In this document: in pieces, positions 1-6,899 of the stretch
Numbering within the stretch: position 1 is the stretch's first letter
Layout of the letters: the number at the start of each line of letters is the position of its first letter
Notes under the pieces: model-generated
What the model saw: only the letters and a program-made list of their open reading frames with translations
Databases searched by the model: none
Told to the model about the DNA's origin: nothing
Made by a program: the position numbers and the translations under genes
DNA from: an uncultured Clostridia bacterium
GTDB taxonomy: Bacteria > Bacillota > Clostridia > Monoglobales > Monoglobaceae
DNA length: 40,125 nucleotides
Direction of reading: 5' to 3'
NCBI GenBank assembly: GCA_934463175.1
Contig: CAKSIW010000015.1
Coordinates: 1 to 40,125 of the forward strand

Positions 1-139
1 TCGCTTTCAGTCCGTGCCATCGTCGCAACGCAAGCGGTTATGCTCCGTCCTCCCTGTTCGGTCGGACAATCGCTCTGCGCTTGGTTGCTCCTCTTTCCCA
101 AAAAGTGTCGGCAATGCCTCCACTTTTCGGGAGCCCTAA
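1..139 (-). repeat. X-module palindromic repeat (cut by window edge)
   Basis: Partial copy of the GC-rich X module, read here as its reverse complement. It carries the hallmark segments GTCCTCCCTGTTCGGTCGGAC and a hairpin-forming CCCAAAAAG...CTTTTCGGGAGCCCT end. Closely similar text recurs at 2705-2831, 10085-10730, 10905-11035, 13655-13800, 21700-21826, 25138-25256 and 35555-35780. It sits directly downstream of the minus-strand gene that ends at 140. No gene is supported here; short reading frames through it are products of the repeat. Confidence 0.8.
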
Positions 140-1426
140 TTATACCGGCGCAAAGGGGGGATACGGGGGAGCTCCCCCGTAAAGCTGAAGCACTAGCCCC
201 GAAAGAGGCTTTGGCATGAAACAGGACGAGTTTCTCGGAAGCCGTTCTCCTGCCAGAGCCGCTTCCTTCAGCTGACTCAGCTTCAGCGGATTCATAATGA
301 ATGCGCAGCTGAAGTCTCCGCGTTTCACAAGCTCAATTGCTTTCTCCGCCGAAACGGTGAACCGCGATTCGGGTTCTTTACCGCCCGAACGGCGCATAAC
401 CTGTTTCTCAATCACAAGTCGGTTCAGCACCGTGACATCAAGCTTTCTTATGCATTCGGGCAGCTCGGACATTCGGCTGTCCTCCTCAGACTGAGCTGCA
501 AGGCGGAGGAAGTAGTAATACTTCTCGCCCGTATACAGCCCGATTGCCGTGCCGTGCAGCTCGGACGCAAGCTTTGCCGTGATTGTCTCGGCATATCCGC
601 GGTCGGTCATATATATTTTCGACACAGAAAAGTCCATCGTCAGGTTATTGACAAGCGTGTTTTCGTCAAAAAGCTCCTGACGCAGAAGCCTGTGCACGGG
701 CAGAACGTCAAGTGCGCTGTTCTCCATTGAGGTCAGCGTCATCATAATGCTGTCTGCGCCGCGTCCTTCGCCGCGGTAACGGAGCGCGGTTTCATAGCTG
801 TGGTGCCCCTCGGCAATGAAGAGCTGTTTGCTTTCCATAATGCCGCAATATGCGTCAATAAATTCCCTGTCCGCGGCAATCCACAGCCGATTCGTGATTC
901 CGTCCTCTTCAAACTCAAAATCGGGCGCGCTCTTTTCGCACTGCGAGATGATGAGCGCCTCCGCTTCGCCGCTGCTGTCGCTGTACAGAGAGCGTATTGT
1001 GCATGGGTTTATACCTGTATTATTCCAAAAATCAAGGATTTTATGATTTACCGATGTTGTTATATGCTCGTGCGGAAAGATAATCCGCTCGGCATAGTCC
1101 TCAATCCCGACCTCGGCAATGACACATCTGACTGTGCGTGTCACGCGGTCACGCGTGAAGGATTGGGTGTGTATGTACAGTGCGGGAGCATTCTCCCTTA
1201 TAAAAACATTATGCTCCGCCCACTGCCGCATGATTTCGGCAGCATTGCCGGAGCTTTCCTTTCCAAGCTGTGAGGTTATTCTGCTGATGTTATATTCGCT
1301 CTTCTCAAAAAAGCGCGATTCATCTGCGCTGTCCGATGCCTCAAACGGCAGAGCGGCAGCAGAGCCGACATCAGAAAGCTTTTCGGGGTTATATCTCAGT
1401 CCTCGAAACGGTTTTACCTTTGCCAT
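140..1426 (-). CDS. DUF1015 family protein, divergent
   Basis: A 428-residue protein. The N-terminal PFRGLRYNPEKL and the central FIAEGHHSYETALRYR match the DUF1015 family, whose usual motifs are close to PFKALRYNP and IADGHHRYETAL. The biochemical role of the family is not established. Two positions differ from the usual pattern: the PPYDVI-like segment reads ALPFEAS, and the GHHRY motif reads GHHSY, so an altered active site is possible. The start is well set: ATG at 1426 follows AGGAGGGG. The family-like C-terminus ends at LSGLVLQLY; the last 12 residues (GGAPPYPPFAPV) are encoded by a repeat G-box. A promoter lies at 1465-1493. Confidence 0.85.
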   Translation of the reverse strand: MAKVKPFRGLRYNPEKLSDVGSAAALPFEASDSADESRFFEKSEYNISRITSQLGKESSGNAAEIMRQWAEHNVFIRENAPALYIHTQSFTRDRVTRTVRCVIAEVGIEDYAERIIFPHEHITTSVNHKILDFWNNTGINPCTIRSLYSDSSGEAEALIISQCEKSAPDFEFEEDGITNRLWIAADREFIDAYCGIMESKQLFIAEGHHSYETALRYRGEGRGADSIMMTLTSMENSALDVLPVHRLLRQELFDENTLVNNLTMDFSVSKIYMTDRGYAETITAKLASELHGTAIGLYTGEKYYYFLRLAAQSEEDSRMSELPECIRKLDVTVLNRLVIEKQVMRRSGGKEPESRFTVSAEKAIELVKRGDFSCAFIMNPLKLSQLKEAALAGERLPRNSSCFMPKPLSGLVLQLYGGAPPYPPFAPV

Positions 1427-1464
1427 GCTTGCCCCTCCTGTCGCATATATATACTATCTATATA

Positions 1465-1493
1465 ATCATACACCAAAACGGCGTTCCCGTCAA
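1465..1493 (-). promoter_or_regulatory. Sigma-A promoter for the DUF1015 gene
   Basis: On the minus strand, TTGACG is followed by a 17-base spacer and TATGAT, upstream of the AGGAGGGG ribosome binding site and the ATG at 1426. The gene can therefore be transcribed separately from dusB, whose stop is 141 bases upstream. Confidence 0.7.
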
Positions 1494-1567
1494 GATAATT
1501 TTGGCAAAAGCACCGTGGTTTATCCTACAAAATTCAGTGTCGGCAATTTGTATATTTTGTATAAAAT

Positions 1568-2548
1568 TCAAAGCTGTTCGGGATTTTTGCCGCGGCGGAA
1601 TATGTCGATTGCACGGCGCATATCGCTTTCGCTGCATGAGGAGTTGATGATTTCGCGCAGTCTTGCGCCGCCTGTCAGTCCTTTGACATACCACGCCATG
1701 TGCTTGCGCGCCTCCAAAATTCCGCGCACTTCTCCCTTGAAACGGAGCAGGAGCGAAAGGTGTTTTTCCATGATGCCGGCGCGTTCTTCAATTGAGGGCG
1801 GTTCGGGTTCGACGCCTGTTTTGAGATATTCGCGCACGTGCGAAAACACCCACGGATTGCCCTGTGCGGCGCGTCCAATCATGATTGCGGCGCAGCCTGT
1901 GGAGCGGAGCATGGTTTCTGCGCTTTTGCCGTCCGAAATGTCACCGTTGCCGATGACGGGTATTGAAACGGCACGGCACACATCGCGAATGATTCCGAGA
2001 TCAGCCTTGCCGCTGTAGAACTGTTCGCGTGTTCTGCCGTGGACGCAGACCGCCGATGCGCCGTTTTGTTCTGCGATTTTTGCCATTTCGACCGCGTTTT
2101 GCGATTCGCTGTCCCAGCCGCTTCTGATTTTGACGGTGACGGGAACGGATACCTCACGGCAGACCGCGGAGATTATTTCACCGGCAAGCCGGGGGTTTTT
2201 CGACAGTGCCGAGCCATCGCCGTTGCCTGTGATTTTCGGTGCGGGACAGCCCATGTTTATGTCAAGTATTTCTGCGCCGAAGCCGAGAGCTTCATATGCG
2301 ATTTTTGCCATGACATCAGGCTCATGCCCAAAAATCTGCACCGCTGTGGGCCGTTCCGCGTCATCGGTTTCGAGCAGAGCCGCGGTTTTTCGGCTGCCGT
2401 GGAAGAGACCCTTTCCCGAAACCATTTCGGTGTACATCAGTGCAGGTCCGAACGGTTTTGTGATGAGGCGGAACGCCTTGTCTGTCACCCCTGCCATCGG
2501 TGCGAGGAGTATGTTGTTTTCAAGCTCTTTGTCTCCGATTCTGAACAT
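1568..2548 (-). CDS. dusB: tRNA-dihydrouridine synthase DusB
   Basis: A 326-residue FMN enzyme that reduces uridines to dihydrouridine in tRNA in the cytoplasm. The flavin-barrel opening LLAPMAGVTDKAFR is at residues 14-28. The catalytic-cysteine motif NMGCPAPKITGNGDGSAL is near residue 100. VKIRSGWD and VHGRTREQFYSGKADL follow, then IPVIGNGDI and the phosphate-binding GCAAIMIGRAAQGNPW, and a helical C-terminal domain. Length and motif order fit DusB-type enzymes. The ATG follows GAGAGGAGCAGC. In many Firmicutes dus genes neighbour greA or lysS; here the upstream neighbour is a repeat array and then phage genes. Confidence 0.93.
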   Translation of the reverse strand: MFRIGDKELENNILLAPMAGVTDKAFRLITKPFGPALMYTEMVSGKGLFHGSRKTAALLETDDAERPTAVQIFGHEPDVMAKIAYEALGFGAEILDINMGCPAPKITGNGDGSALSKNPRLAGEIISAVCREVSVPVTVKIRSGWDSESQNAVEMAKIAEQNGASAVCVHGRTREQFYSGKADLGIIRDVCRAVSIPVIGNGDISDGKSAETMLRSTGCAAIMIGRAAQGNPWVFSHVREYLKTGVEPEPPSIEERAGIMEKHLSLLLRFKGEVRGILEARKHMAWYVKGLTGGARLREIINSSCSESDMRRAIDIFRRGKNPEQL

Positions 2549-2584
2549 ATGCTGCTCCTCTCATGCTTTCTTTTGTTTAAGTCT

Positions 2585-2613
2585 ATTTTACACTCTTTTT
2601 GCAATTTTGTCTA
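2585..2613 (-). promoter_or_regulatory. Sigma-A promoter for dusB
   Basis: Minus-strand TAGACA, 17-base spacer, TAAAAT, about 40 bases upstream of the dusB start. The spacing is canonical and the -35 has one mismatch. Confidence 0.6.
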
Positions 2614-2625
2614 CATTTTTTTTCT

Positions 2626-3379
2626 TATGGGGGCACTGCCCCCATACCCCCTGCGCGCCGTCATTCGTCTCGGTTGGATTAATTGCTCAAACAAGGAATT
2701 TTGCGAGCAGCGCGAGTAGGGCTCCCAAAAAGCGGAGGCGTTGCCGACGCTTTTTGGGAAAAAGGAGCAGCCAAGCTCAAAGTGATGTCCGACCGACAAG
2801 GGAGGACTAAACAAAATTGCTTGCGCTGCTCCGCCGCCGCACAGATTAAAGCCGCAATCAGCGGCTTTGCTGTGCTGAACCGTGCGCACAATTATGGAAA
2901 ATAAAAATGTGTGCGCACGGTTCACGGCGAAAATCCGTGTTTTTCGCAAAATCCAACTGCGAGACAAACGACAAGGCGCGGAATAAAAGATATACTCTGC
3001 GGATTGACCACCCCAAAAGTTCAAAAACTGTTTCTTTTCGGAAGTTTACGTTAAAAACTTTGCGGATTAACCACAAAAAAACTCAAACCCCGTTGCTTTT
3101 TAAAAATTCATCTGAAAGCTTTGCGGATTAACTGTAAAAAACTCTTTAAGCTTGCGCCTTGCGTCGGTCTTGATGTCGGAGTTTGCGAAGAACATGAATT
3201 TTTAATGTGAAACGCACGCACAAATCAATCAATTTCATATGATGTGCGTGCGTTTCAGTCCGACAAAACCGCTGATTGCGGTTTTAATTCGGACGGCATT
3301 AAAAATTCCCTGTTCAAGCAGTTACTCCGACACAAGCCTGACAGCGGCGCACAGGGGGTGTGGGGGCGGCACCCCCACA
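2626..3379. repeat. Composite palindromic element E1 (two head-to-head units)
   Basis: The composite has a G-box hairpin at each end (2626-2646, TATGGGGGC/GCCCCCATA; 3359-3379, TGTGGGGGC/...CCCCCACA). The left unit is 2655-2979 on plus, with an X module at 2705-2831, stem I at 2840-2874 and stem II at 2877-2923. The right unit is 3154-3350 on minus, with stem II at 3209-3256 and stem I at 3258-3294. Left stem II is GAACCGTGCGCACA with its complement; right stem II is GAAACGCACGCACA with its complement. Between the units (2980-3153) lie three degenerate copies of CTTTGCGGATTAAC. No gene is supported. Confidence 0.9.
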
Positions 3380-3705
3380 GAAAAAAGAAGTTTTTTAAAA
3401 AAGAACAGGGGGCGTTGCCCCATAAGAAAACAAGAAAAAAGTTTGTTCCCAAAGAAAACCCTTTAGAGGGGTTGTGTGGCTTTCCCCATAATGAGGGGGG
3501 GCGGGGCTTCCTCCACGAAAAAGAAAGTTTTTAAAAAAAGAGGCATGGGAGGGAGTCCCCCCACAAAAAATGGGCTTGAAAACAGCGTTTTCCATGAAAA
3601 GAGGTGTGGGGAATCCTCCACTAAAAATGGTTTTTGGAAATTCTTCACATAAAGAAGAAAGCTTTTAAAAGGGGGGCTTGGGGGCAACGCCCCCATAAAG
3701 AGGGG
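3380..3705. repeat. Array of small GC hairpins (G-box array)
   Basis: About 325 bases without a gene. It is built from 40-60 base units, each a short hairpin such as GGGGGCGTTGCCCC, TGGGGAATCCTCCA or TGGGGGCAACGCCCCCA, separated by A-rich or T-rich linkers (AAAAAAGAAGTTTTTT-like). The array runs into the end of the repressor gene at 3706. Similar arrays lie at 11115-11275 and 21854-21990. Confidence 0.75.
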
Positions 3706-4047
3706 TTATAGGGGAGACTGTCCCTCCTCTTCATTTTTCAACATTTCAATCGTTTTCGTCAGATACTCGTGCGCCTCGCGCGTCAATACTTCACATACAT
3801 GCTCGCCGTTGCGGCAATATAGCACCGCCGTCACCTCAAACTGCTCTCCGCACCGCTCCTTTTCAAGCAGCGCCATCGGCGATATTCCAAGTGTCCGCGC
3901 CAGCGGCAGCACCTTGTCACTCTTCATGCTCGCAATCGTTCCGTTTTCCCATTTCTGAACCGTGCTTTTCGTCACCCCAAGCCGATTCGCTATATCTTCA
4001 AGCGTCAGTCCGCATTCCTTCCGCCGTTTTGCCAAATCAAAGGACAT
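3706..4047 (-). CDS. XRE-family (CI-like) phage repressor
   Basis: A 113-residue DNA-binding protein. An N-terminal helix-turn-helix spans residues 6-60, with recognition-helix text GVTKSTVQKWENGTIASM and the motif ALLEKE closing the domain. A short C-terminal part (about residues 65-113) could dimerise; no LexA-like Ser/Lys peptidase motif is seen. It faces away from the phage genes across an AT-rich control region, the usual place for a lysogeny repressor. ATG at 4047 follows AGGAGCTG. The final residues (about GQSPL) are read from a repeat G-box, so the natural end may have been replaced. Confidence 0.85.
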   Translation of the reverse strand: MSFDLAKRRKECGLTLEDIANRLGVTKSTVQKWENGTIASMKSDKVLPLARTLGISPMALLEKERCGEQFEVTAVLYCRNGEHVCEVLTREAHEYLTKTIEMLKNEEEGQSPL

Positions 4048-4081
4048 TTTTTTTCAGCTCCTATCCGTCTTCTTCTGCTTT

Positions 4082-4110
4082 ATTGTATCATATCATTCGA
4101 CCAAATGCAA
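4082..4110 (-). promoter_or_regulatory. Repressor promoter
   Basis: Minus-strand TTGCAT, 17-base spacer, TACAAT, then AGGAG and the repressor ATG. It drives transcription away from the phage operon. Confidence 0.6.
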
Positions 4111-4149
4111 TAGTTTTTGACATTAATGGTAAAAATTAACTTGATAGTA

Positions 4150-4178
4150 TTGACAAAACTTACAATAAATGGTAATAT
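4150..4178 (+). promoter_or_regulatory. Rightward early promoter of the phage region
   Basis: Perfect TTGACA at 4150-4155, 17-base spacer, TAATAT at 4173-4178. The sequence AATGGTAA occurs at about 4126 and again inside the spacer at about 4167. TACGATACAAAGT (4190) and its near-complement ACTTGTATCGTA (4319) form an inverted pair downstream. These are candidate repressor operators by position; binding is inferred. Confidence 0.65.
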
Positions 4179-4361
4179 TTAGTATATTATACGATACAAA
4201 GTAAAAATATGTCAAAAAATGCCAAAAGAATAAAATGCCCGAAAATTTGTATAATACTGTGGTTTTTTGCAGATGACGGAGGCGGCATAAGGGAGGAATG
4301 AAAAAAATTTTTTGCATACTTGTATCGTAAAAGAAACTTTATAAAAGAGAGGTGAGCTGGA

Positions 4362-4568
4362 TTGACAGATCCTGAAATTTTGCGCGCCGAGCGTTTCGGA
4401 AGCAGACAGGCGGCGGATTGTGACATCGGCACATGCGAAATGTGCGGCAGGCACATTATGCTTTGCCGCGGTGAGGGGCGGTTTGGCTTTTGCGGCGAGC
4501 TGCTTTGCGGTGAACAATGTCTCAGCGAGATGATGAAAAAAAGGTTGGGCGGTCGAGAACATGCTTGA
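4362..4568 (+). CDS. Small Cys-rich protein (putative zinc-binding)
   Basis: A 68-residue protein of unknown function. Cysteines are spaced as CDIGTCEMC, then HIMLC, FC, LLC and EQC, with a nearby histidine, suggesting a zinc knuckle or ribbon. The TTG start at 4362 follows GAGAGGTGAG with good spacing. It is the first gene behind the rightward promoter and ends 32 bases before the DnaD-type gene. It could be a phage regulator or anti-host factor; nothing in the sequence fixes its role. The TTG start and small size keep confidence moderate. Confidence 0.55.
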   Translation: MTDPEILRAERFGSRQAADCDIGTCEMCGRHIMLCRGEGRFGFCGELLCGEQCLSEMMKKRLGGREHA

Positions 4569-4600
4569 GAGCCGCGGAAAAGCGGCGGAAAGGAAAATTT

Positions 4601-5461
4601 ATGACAAAGAATACAACAAAGCATATGAGTTATTTTCCCTTCGGGATAAATACCTTTTCCGACAGAAGGGTCAAGGGTCTGATGAGGCAGTTTGGTGCAA
4701 ACGGGGTGCTGATTTATGTCATGCTCCTTTGCTTCATATACGGCGATGAATGCGTATATATGACGAGAGCCGACGACGGGGTGATTCCCGACCTTGCGGA
4801 ATATTGCAGAATCAGCTGCGAGGAGGCGTCCGCGATTGTCACTGCGGCGGTTCGGTGCGGCTTGTTCGACCGCGAGGCTTTTGAGGAGCTTGGCATTCTG
4901 ACCTCAAAGCAGATTCAGGAGCGGTTTCAGGAGATGGTGAAGCCGAAGCAGCCCAAGTCCTTCTCTTTTGTTGACGGTCGGATATGGCGGCTTTCGCCTG
5001 ATGAGACGAAAAGCTATATCCGCATAATCGGGAGGGAGACTGAAAATAAAGTAAAAGAAAAAAAAGAAAAAGAAAATATAATAAAAGAAAAAGAAAGCAC
5101 CCCCCTGCCGCCCGAACTCACAGAAGTGGTCTCCGAATTTGAGGAATGTATCGGACATGCATCTCAGAGTGCGGTGAGCGGAATGGCGGAGCTGCTTGCC
5201 GATGGGGCTGAGGCAGGGCTGATCATCAGGCTGATTCGGTATGCATGTGATGTCGGGAAGGGAAGCTGGAGATATGTTAAGGCGGCGGTTCGCGGAAATC
5301 TTGACGCGGGAATCCGTACGGCGGCGGAATATGACGAGAGCCGAAAGCGGCGCGCACCTGCCACGGGGCGCGGAATCTGCAACTATGTTGACACGAATAA
5401 GCCCGATTATTCGGATTTTCAGAAACGGATAATCGAGGAAATGCTTGCGGAGGAGGATTGA
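4601..5461 (+). CDS. DUF4373/DnaD-type phage replication protein
   Basis: A 286-residue protein. Residues about 8-110 resemble the DUF4373 (Lin1244/Lin1753-like) N-terminal domain, with YFPFGINTFSDRRVKGLMRQ followed by ANGVLIYVMLLC. A Lys/Glu-rich linker (residues about 148-168) follows, encoded by a long A/G tract at 5045-5100. The C-terminal part (about 180-240) resembles a DnaD-like primosome domain. Such proteins load helicase in phages of Firmicutes. ATG at 4601 follows GGAAAGGA. No helicase, SSB or helicase loader is nearby, so replication would depend on host functions. Confidence 0.75.
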   Translation: MTKNTTKHMSYFPFGINTFSDRRVKGLMRQFGANGVLIYVMLLCFIYGDECVYMTRADDGVIPDLAEYCRISCEEASAIVTAAVRCGLFDREAFEELGILTSKQIQERFQEMVKPKQPKSFSFVDGRIWRLSPDETKSYIRIIGRETENKVKEKKEKENIIKEKESTPLPPELTEVVSEFEECIGHASQSAVSGMAELLADGAEAGLIIRLIRYACDVGKGSWRYVKAAVRGNLDAGIRTAAEYDESRKRRAPATGRGICNYVDTNKPDYSDFQKRIIEEMLAEED

Positions 5462-5463
5462 AG

Positions 5464-5868
5464 ATGACACGAGAGAGAATTGAACAGCTGTATTATCTGA
5501 ATATTGAGATTATGAACGACACCGAGGAGCTTGTATCGCTGAAGAGCCGTGCAAGGCTCGGGGGAGTCTGGCACGAGGGTGATGAGGTATATATCGCCGA
5601 GGAGGAAAGACGGCTTGCGGAAAAGATTGAGCGGTGTGAGGCTGAGCGTGCCGTGCTGGAGCGGTTTATTGCGGATATTGAGGACGTTCTGACGCGTCGG
5701 ATTATGCATTTGAGATATGAAAGGGGTATGTCGTGGGACGCGGTTGCGTTTATGACCGGCGGCATAAACACCGGTGAGGGCGTGAGGAAGATTGCAGAGA
5801 GGTTTTTAGAAAAAACTATTACGGGGGAGTCCCCCCGTATCCCCCCTTTTTTTAAGGCAAAGCCTTAA
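5464..5868 (+). CDS. ArpU/sigma-70 region 4-like phage regulator, copy 1
   Basis: A 134-residue protein with an N-terminal coiled coil (residues about 1-75) and a C-terminal helix-turn-helix around RRIMHLRYERGMSWDAVAFM, as in sigma region 4 and ArpU-type late regulators of Gram-positive phages. It is paralogous to the gene at 22775: both share the pattern TRxIxxxRYxRGMSWxAVA. ATG at 5464 is preceded by GGAGGA and overlaps the end of the DnaD-type gene context, so translation is coupled. The last ~15 residues (including GESPRIPPFF) are read from a repeat G-box rather than from family sequence. Confidence 0.75.
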   Translation: MTRERIEQLYYLNIEIMNDTEELVSLKSRARLGGVWHEGDEVYIAEEERRLAEKIERCEAERAVLERFIADIEDVLTRRIMHLRYERGMSWDAVAFMTGGINTGEGVRKIAERFLEKTITGESPRIPPFFKAKP

Positions 5869-5970
5869 GCGGACAGAGGGCGCAACCCCTAAGTTCCTGC
5901 TTTTCAAGGCTTCGCATTGAGCGGACGGCGGCTGCGCCGCTAAGCCTCTTTTTTAAAAAACTTCTTTTTC
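5869..5970. repeat. Small hairpin repeat block
   Basis: Two similar ~45-base units: TTTAAGGCAAAGCCTTAAGC then TTTCAAGGCTTCGCATTGAG, each followed by a second small palindrome (GGGCGCAACCCC; GGCGGCTGCGCCGC). A related unit is at 21190-21240 (CAAGGCTTTGTCTTG, then CGGCACTGCCG). The partner arms change together between copies. Confidence 0.65.
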
Positions 5971-6476
5971 TGTGGGGGCGTTGCCCCCACACCCCCTATG
6001 CGCCGTCATTCGTCTCGGTTGGATTAATTTGCTCAAACAAAGGATTTTGCGCCGCACTCACAGATTAAAGCCGAAATCATCGGCTTTGCTGTGCTGAACC
6101 GTGCGCACAATTATGGAAAATAAAAATGTGTGCGCACGGTTCACGGCGAAAATCCGTGTTTTTCGCAAAATCCAACTGCGCAACAAATAACAAGGCGCGG
6201 AATTAAAGATATACTTTGCGGACTAACCGCAAAAAAAATCATAAAGACTGCGCCTTGCGTCGGTCTTAATGACGGAGTTTGCGCGGAACATGAATTTTTG
6301 GTGTGAAACGCACGCACAAATCAATCAGTTTCGTTGAAATGTGCGTGCGTTTCAGTCCGACAAAACCGCTGACTGCGGTTTTAAATTCGGACGTGCGCCA
6401 AAAATTCCTTGTTCAAGCAGTTACTCCGTCACAAGTCTGACAGCGGCGCACAGGGGGCTTGGGGGCAGCGCCCCCA
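5971..6476. repeat. Composite palindromic element E2 (minimal form)
   Basis: The cleanest composite, 506 bases with no X module. It comprises G-box 5971-5991, left unit 6000-6198 (stem I 6059-6093, stem II 6096-6142), right unit 6250-6449 on minus (stem II 6305-6353, stem I 6355-6392) and G-box 6460-6476. Left stem I has GCCGA/TCGGC where other copies have GCCGC/GCGGC, a paired change. The right unit pairs TGACGGAGT with ACTCCGTCA where E1 has TGTCGGAGT with ACTCCGACA. The gap 5869-6617 holds only this element, flanking small hairpins and the late promoter. Confidence 0.92.
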
Positions 6477-6565
6477 TAAAAAAGGTTTGGAAACAGAGTT
6501 TTCATGAAAAAAGGTGTGGGTGCAGCGCCCCCACAGAAAGAATTTTTTTCTTGAAAAATGAAAGT

Positions 6566-6597
6566 TGTCCGTTATGTCCGTTTTATCCTGTTATAAT
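6566..6597 (+). promoter_or_regulatory. Candidate late promoter with direct repeats
   Basis: An extended -10, TGTTATAAT (6589-6597), without a good -35. In place of the -35 are two 9-base direct repeats, TGTCCGTTA (6566-6574) and TGTCCGTTT (6575-6583), followed by TATCC. This layout is typical of activator-dependent promoters. The ArpU-like protein encoded just upstream is the obvious candidate activator (inference). It would drive the terminase-to-tail operon. Confidence 0.6.
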
Positions 6598-6617
6598 AGT
6601 ATTTGGGAGTGAGAAAT

Positions 6618-6884
6618 GTGGCAGAGAAAAAAACCGATTCGGCACAATATGACGGCGTGTCAATCGCTGAATATATCAAAAAGAAAAAACCTGATATTTG
6701 CACGCTGATTGACAAAATCCTGAAGGAACTCGGCAGTGATGAGCGCATTGCTTCCGCGCCGATTAATCAGCTTTCGGCAACTCTCGGCGCACTCATCGAC
6801 AGGTTCGGCGCGGACGAGAGAGACTCGGCTCTGCCGGACGGCGCTCTGTCCTCAATCTTTGAGGACTTCAAAGAGGTTAAATGA
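6618..6884 (+). CDS. Putative small terminase subunit
   Basis: An 88-residue, mostly helical, charged protein immediately upstream of terL, the usual place of the DNA-recognition (small) terminase subunit. I see no clear helix-turn-helix, so the assignment rests mainly on position and size. The start GTG at 6618 is chosen because GGGAG lies 8 bases upstream; an upstream TTG at 6603 would overlap that site. It ends 15 bases before terL. Confidence 0.5.
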   Translation: MAEKKTDSAQYDGVSIAEYIKKKKPDICTLIDKILKELGSDERIASAPINQLSATLGALIDRFGADERDSALPDGALSSIFEDFKEVK

Positions 6885-6899
6885 AAATCGGAGGACATC

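Noticed and set aside
3380..3705. Left attachment site of the phage region
   Set aside because: The area is a hairpin array; I found no copy of the 45-base ylbJ-end unit or other direct repeat matching the right border.
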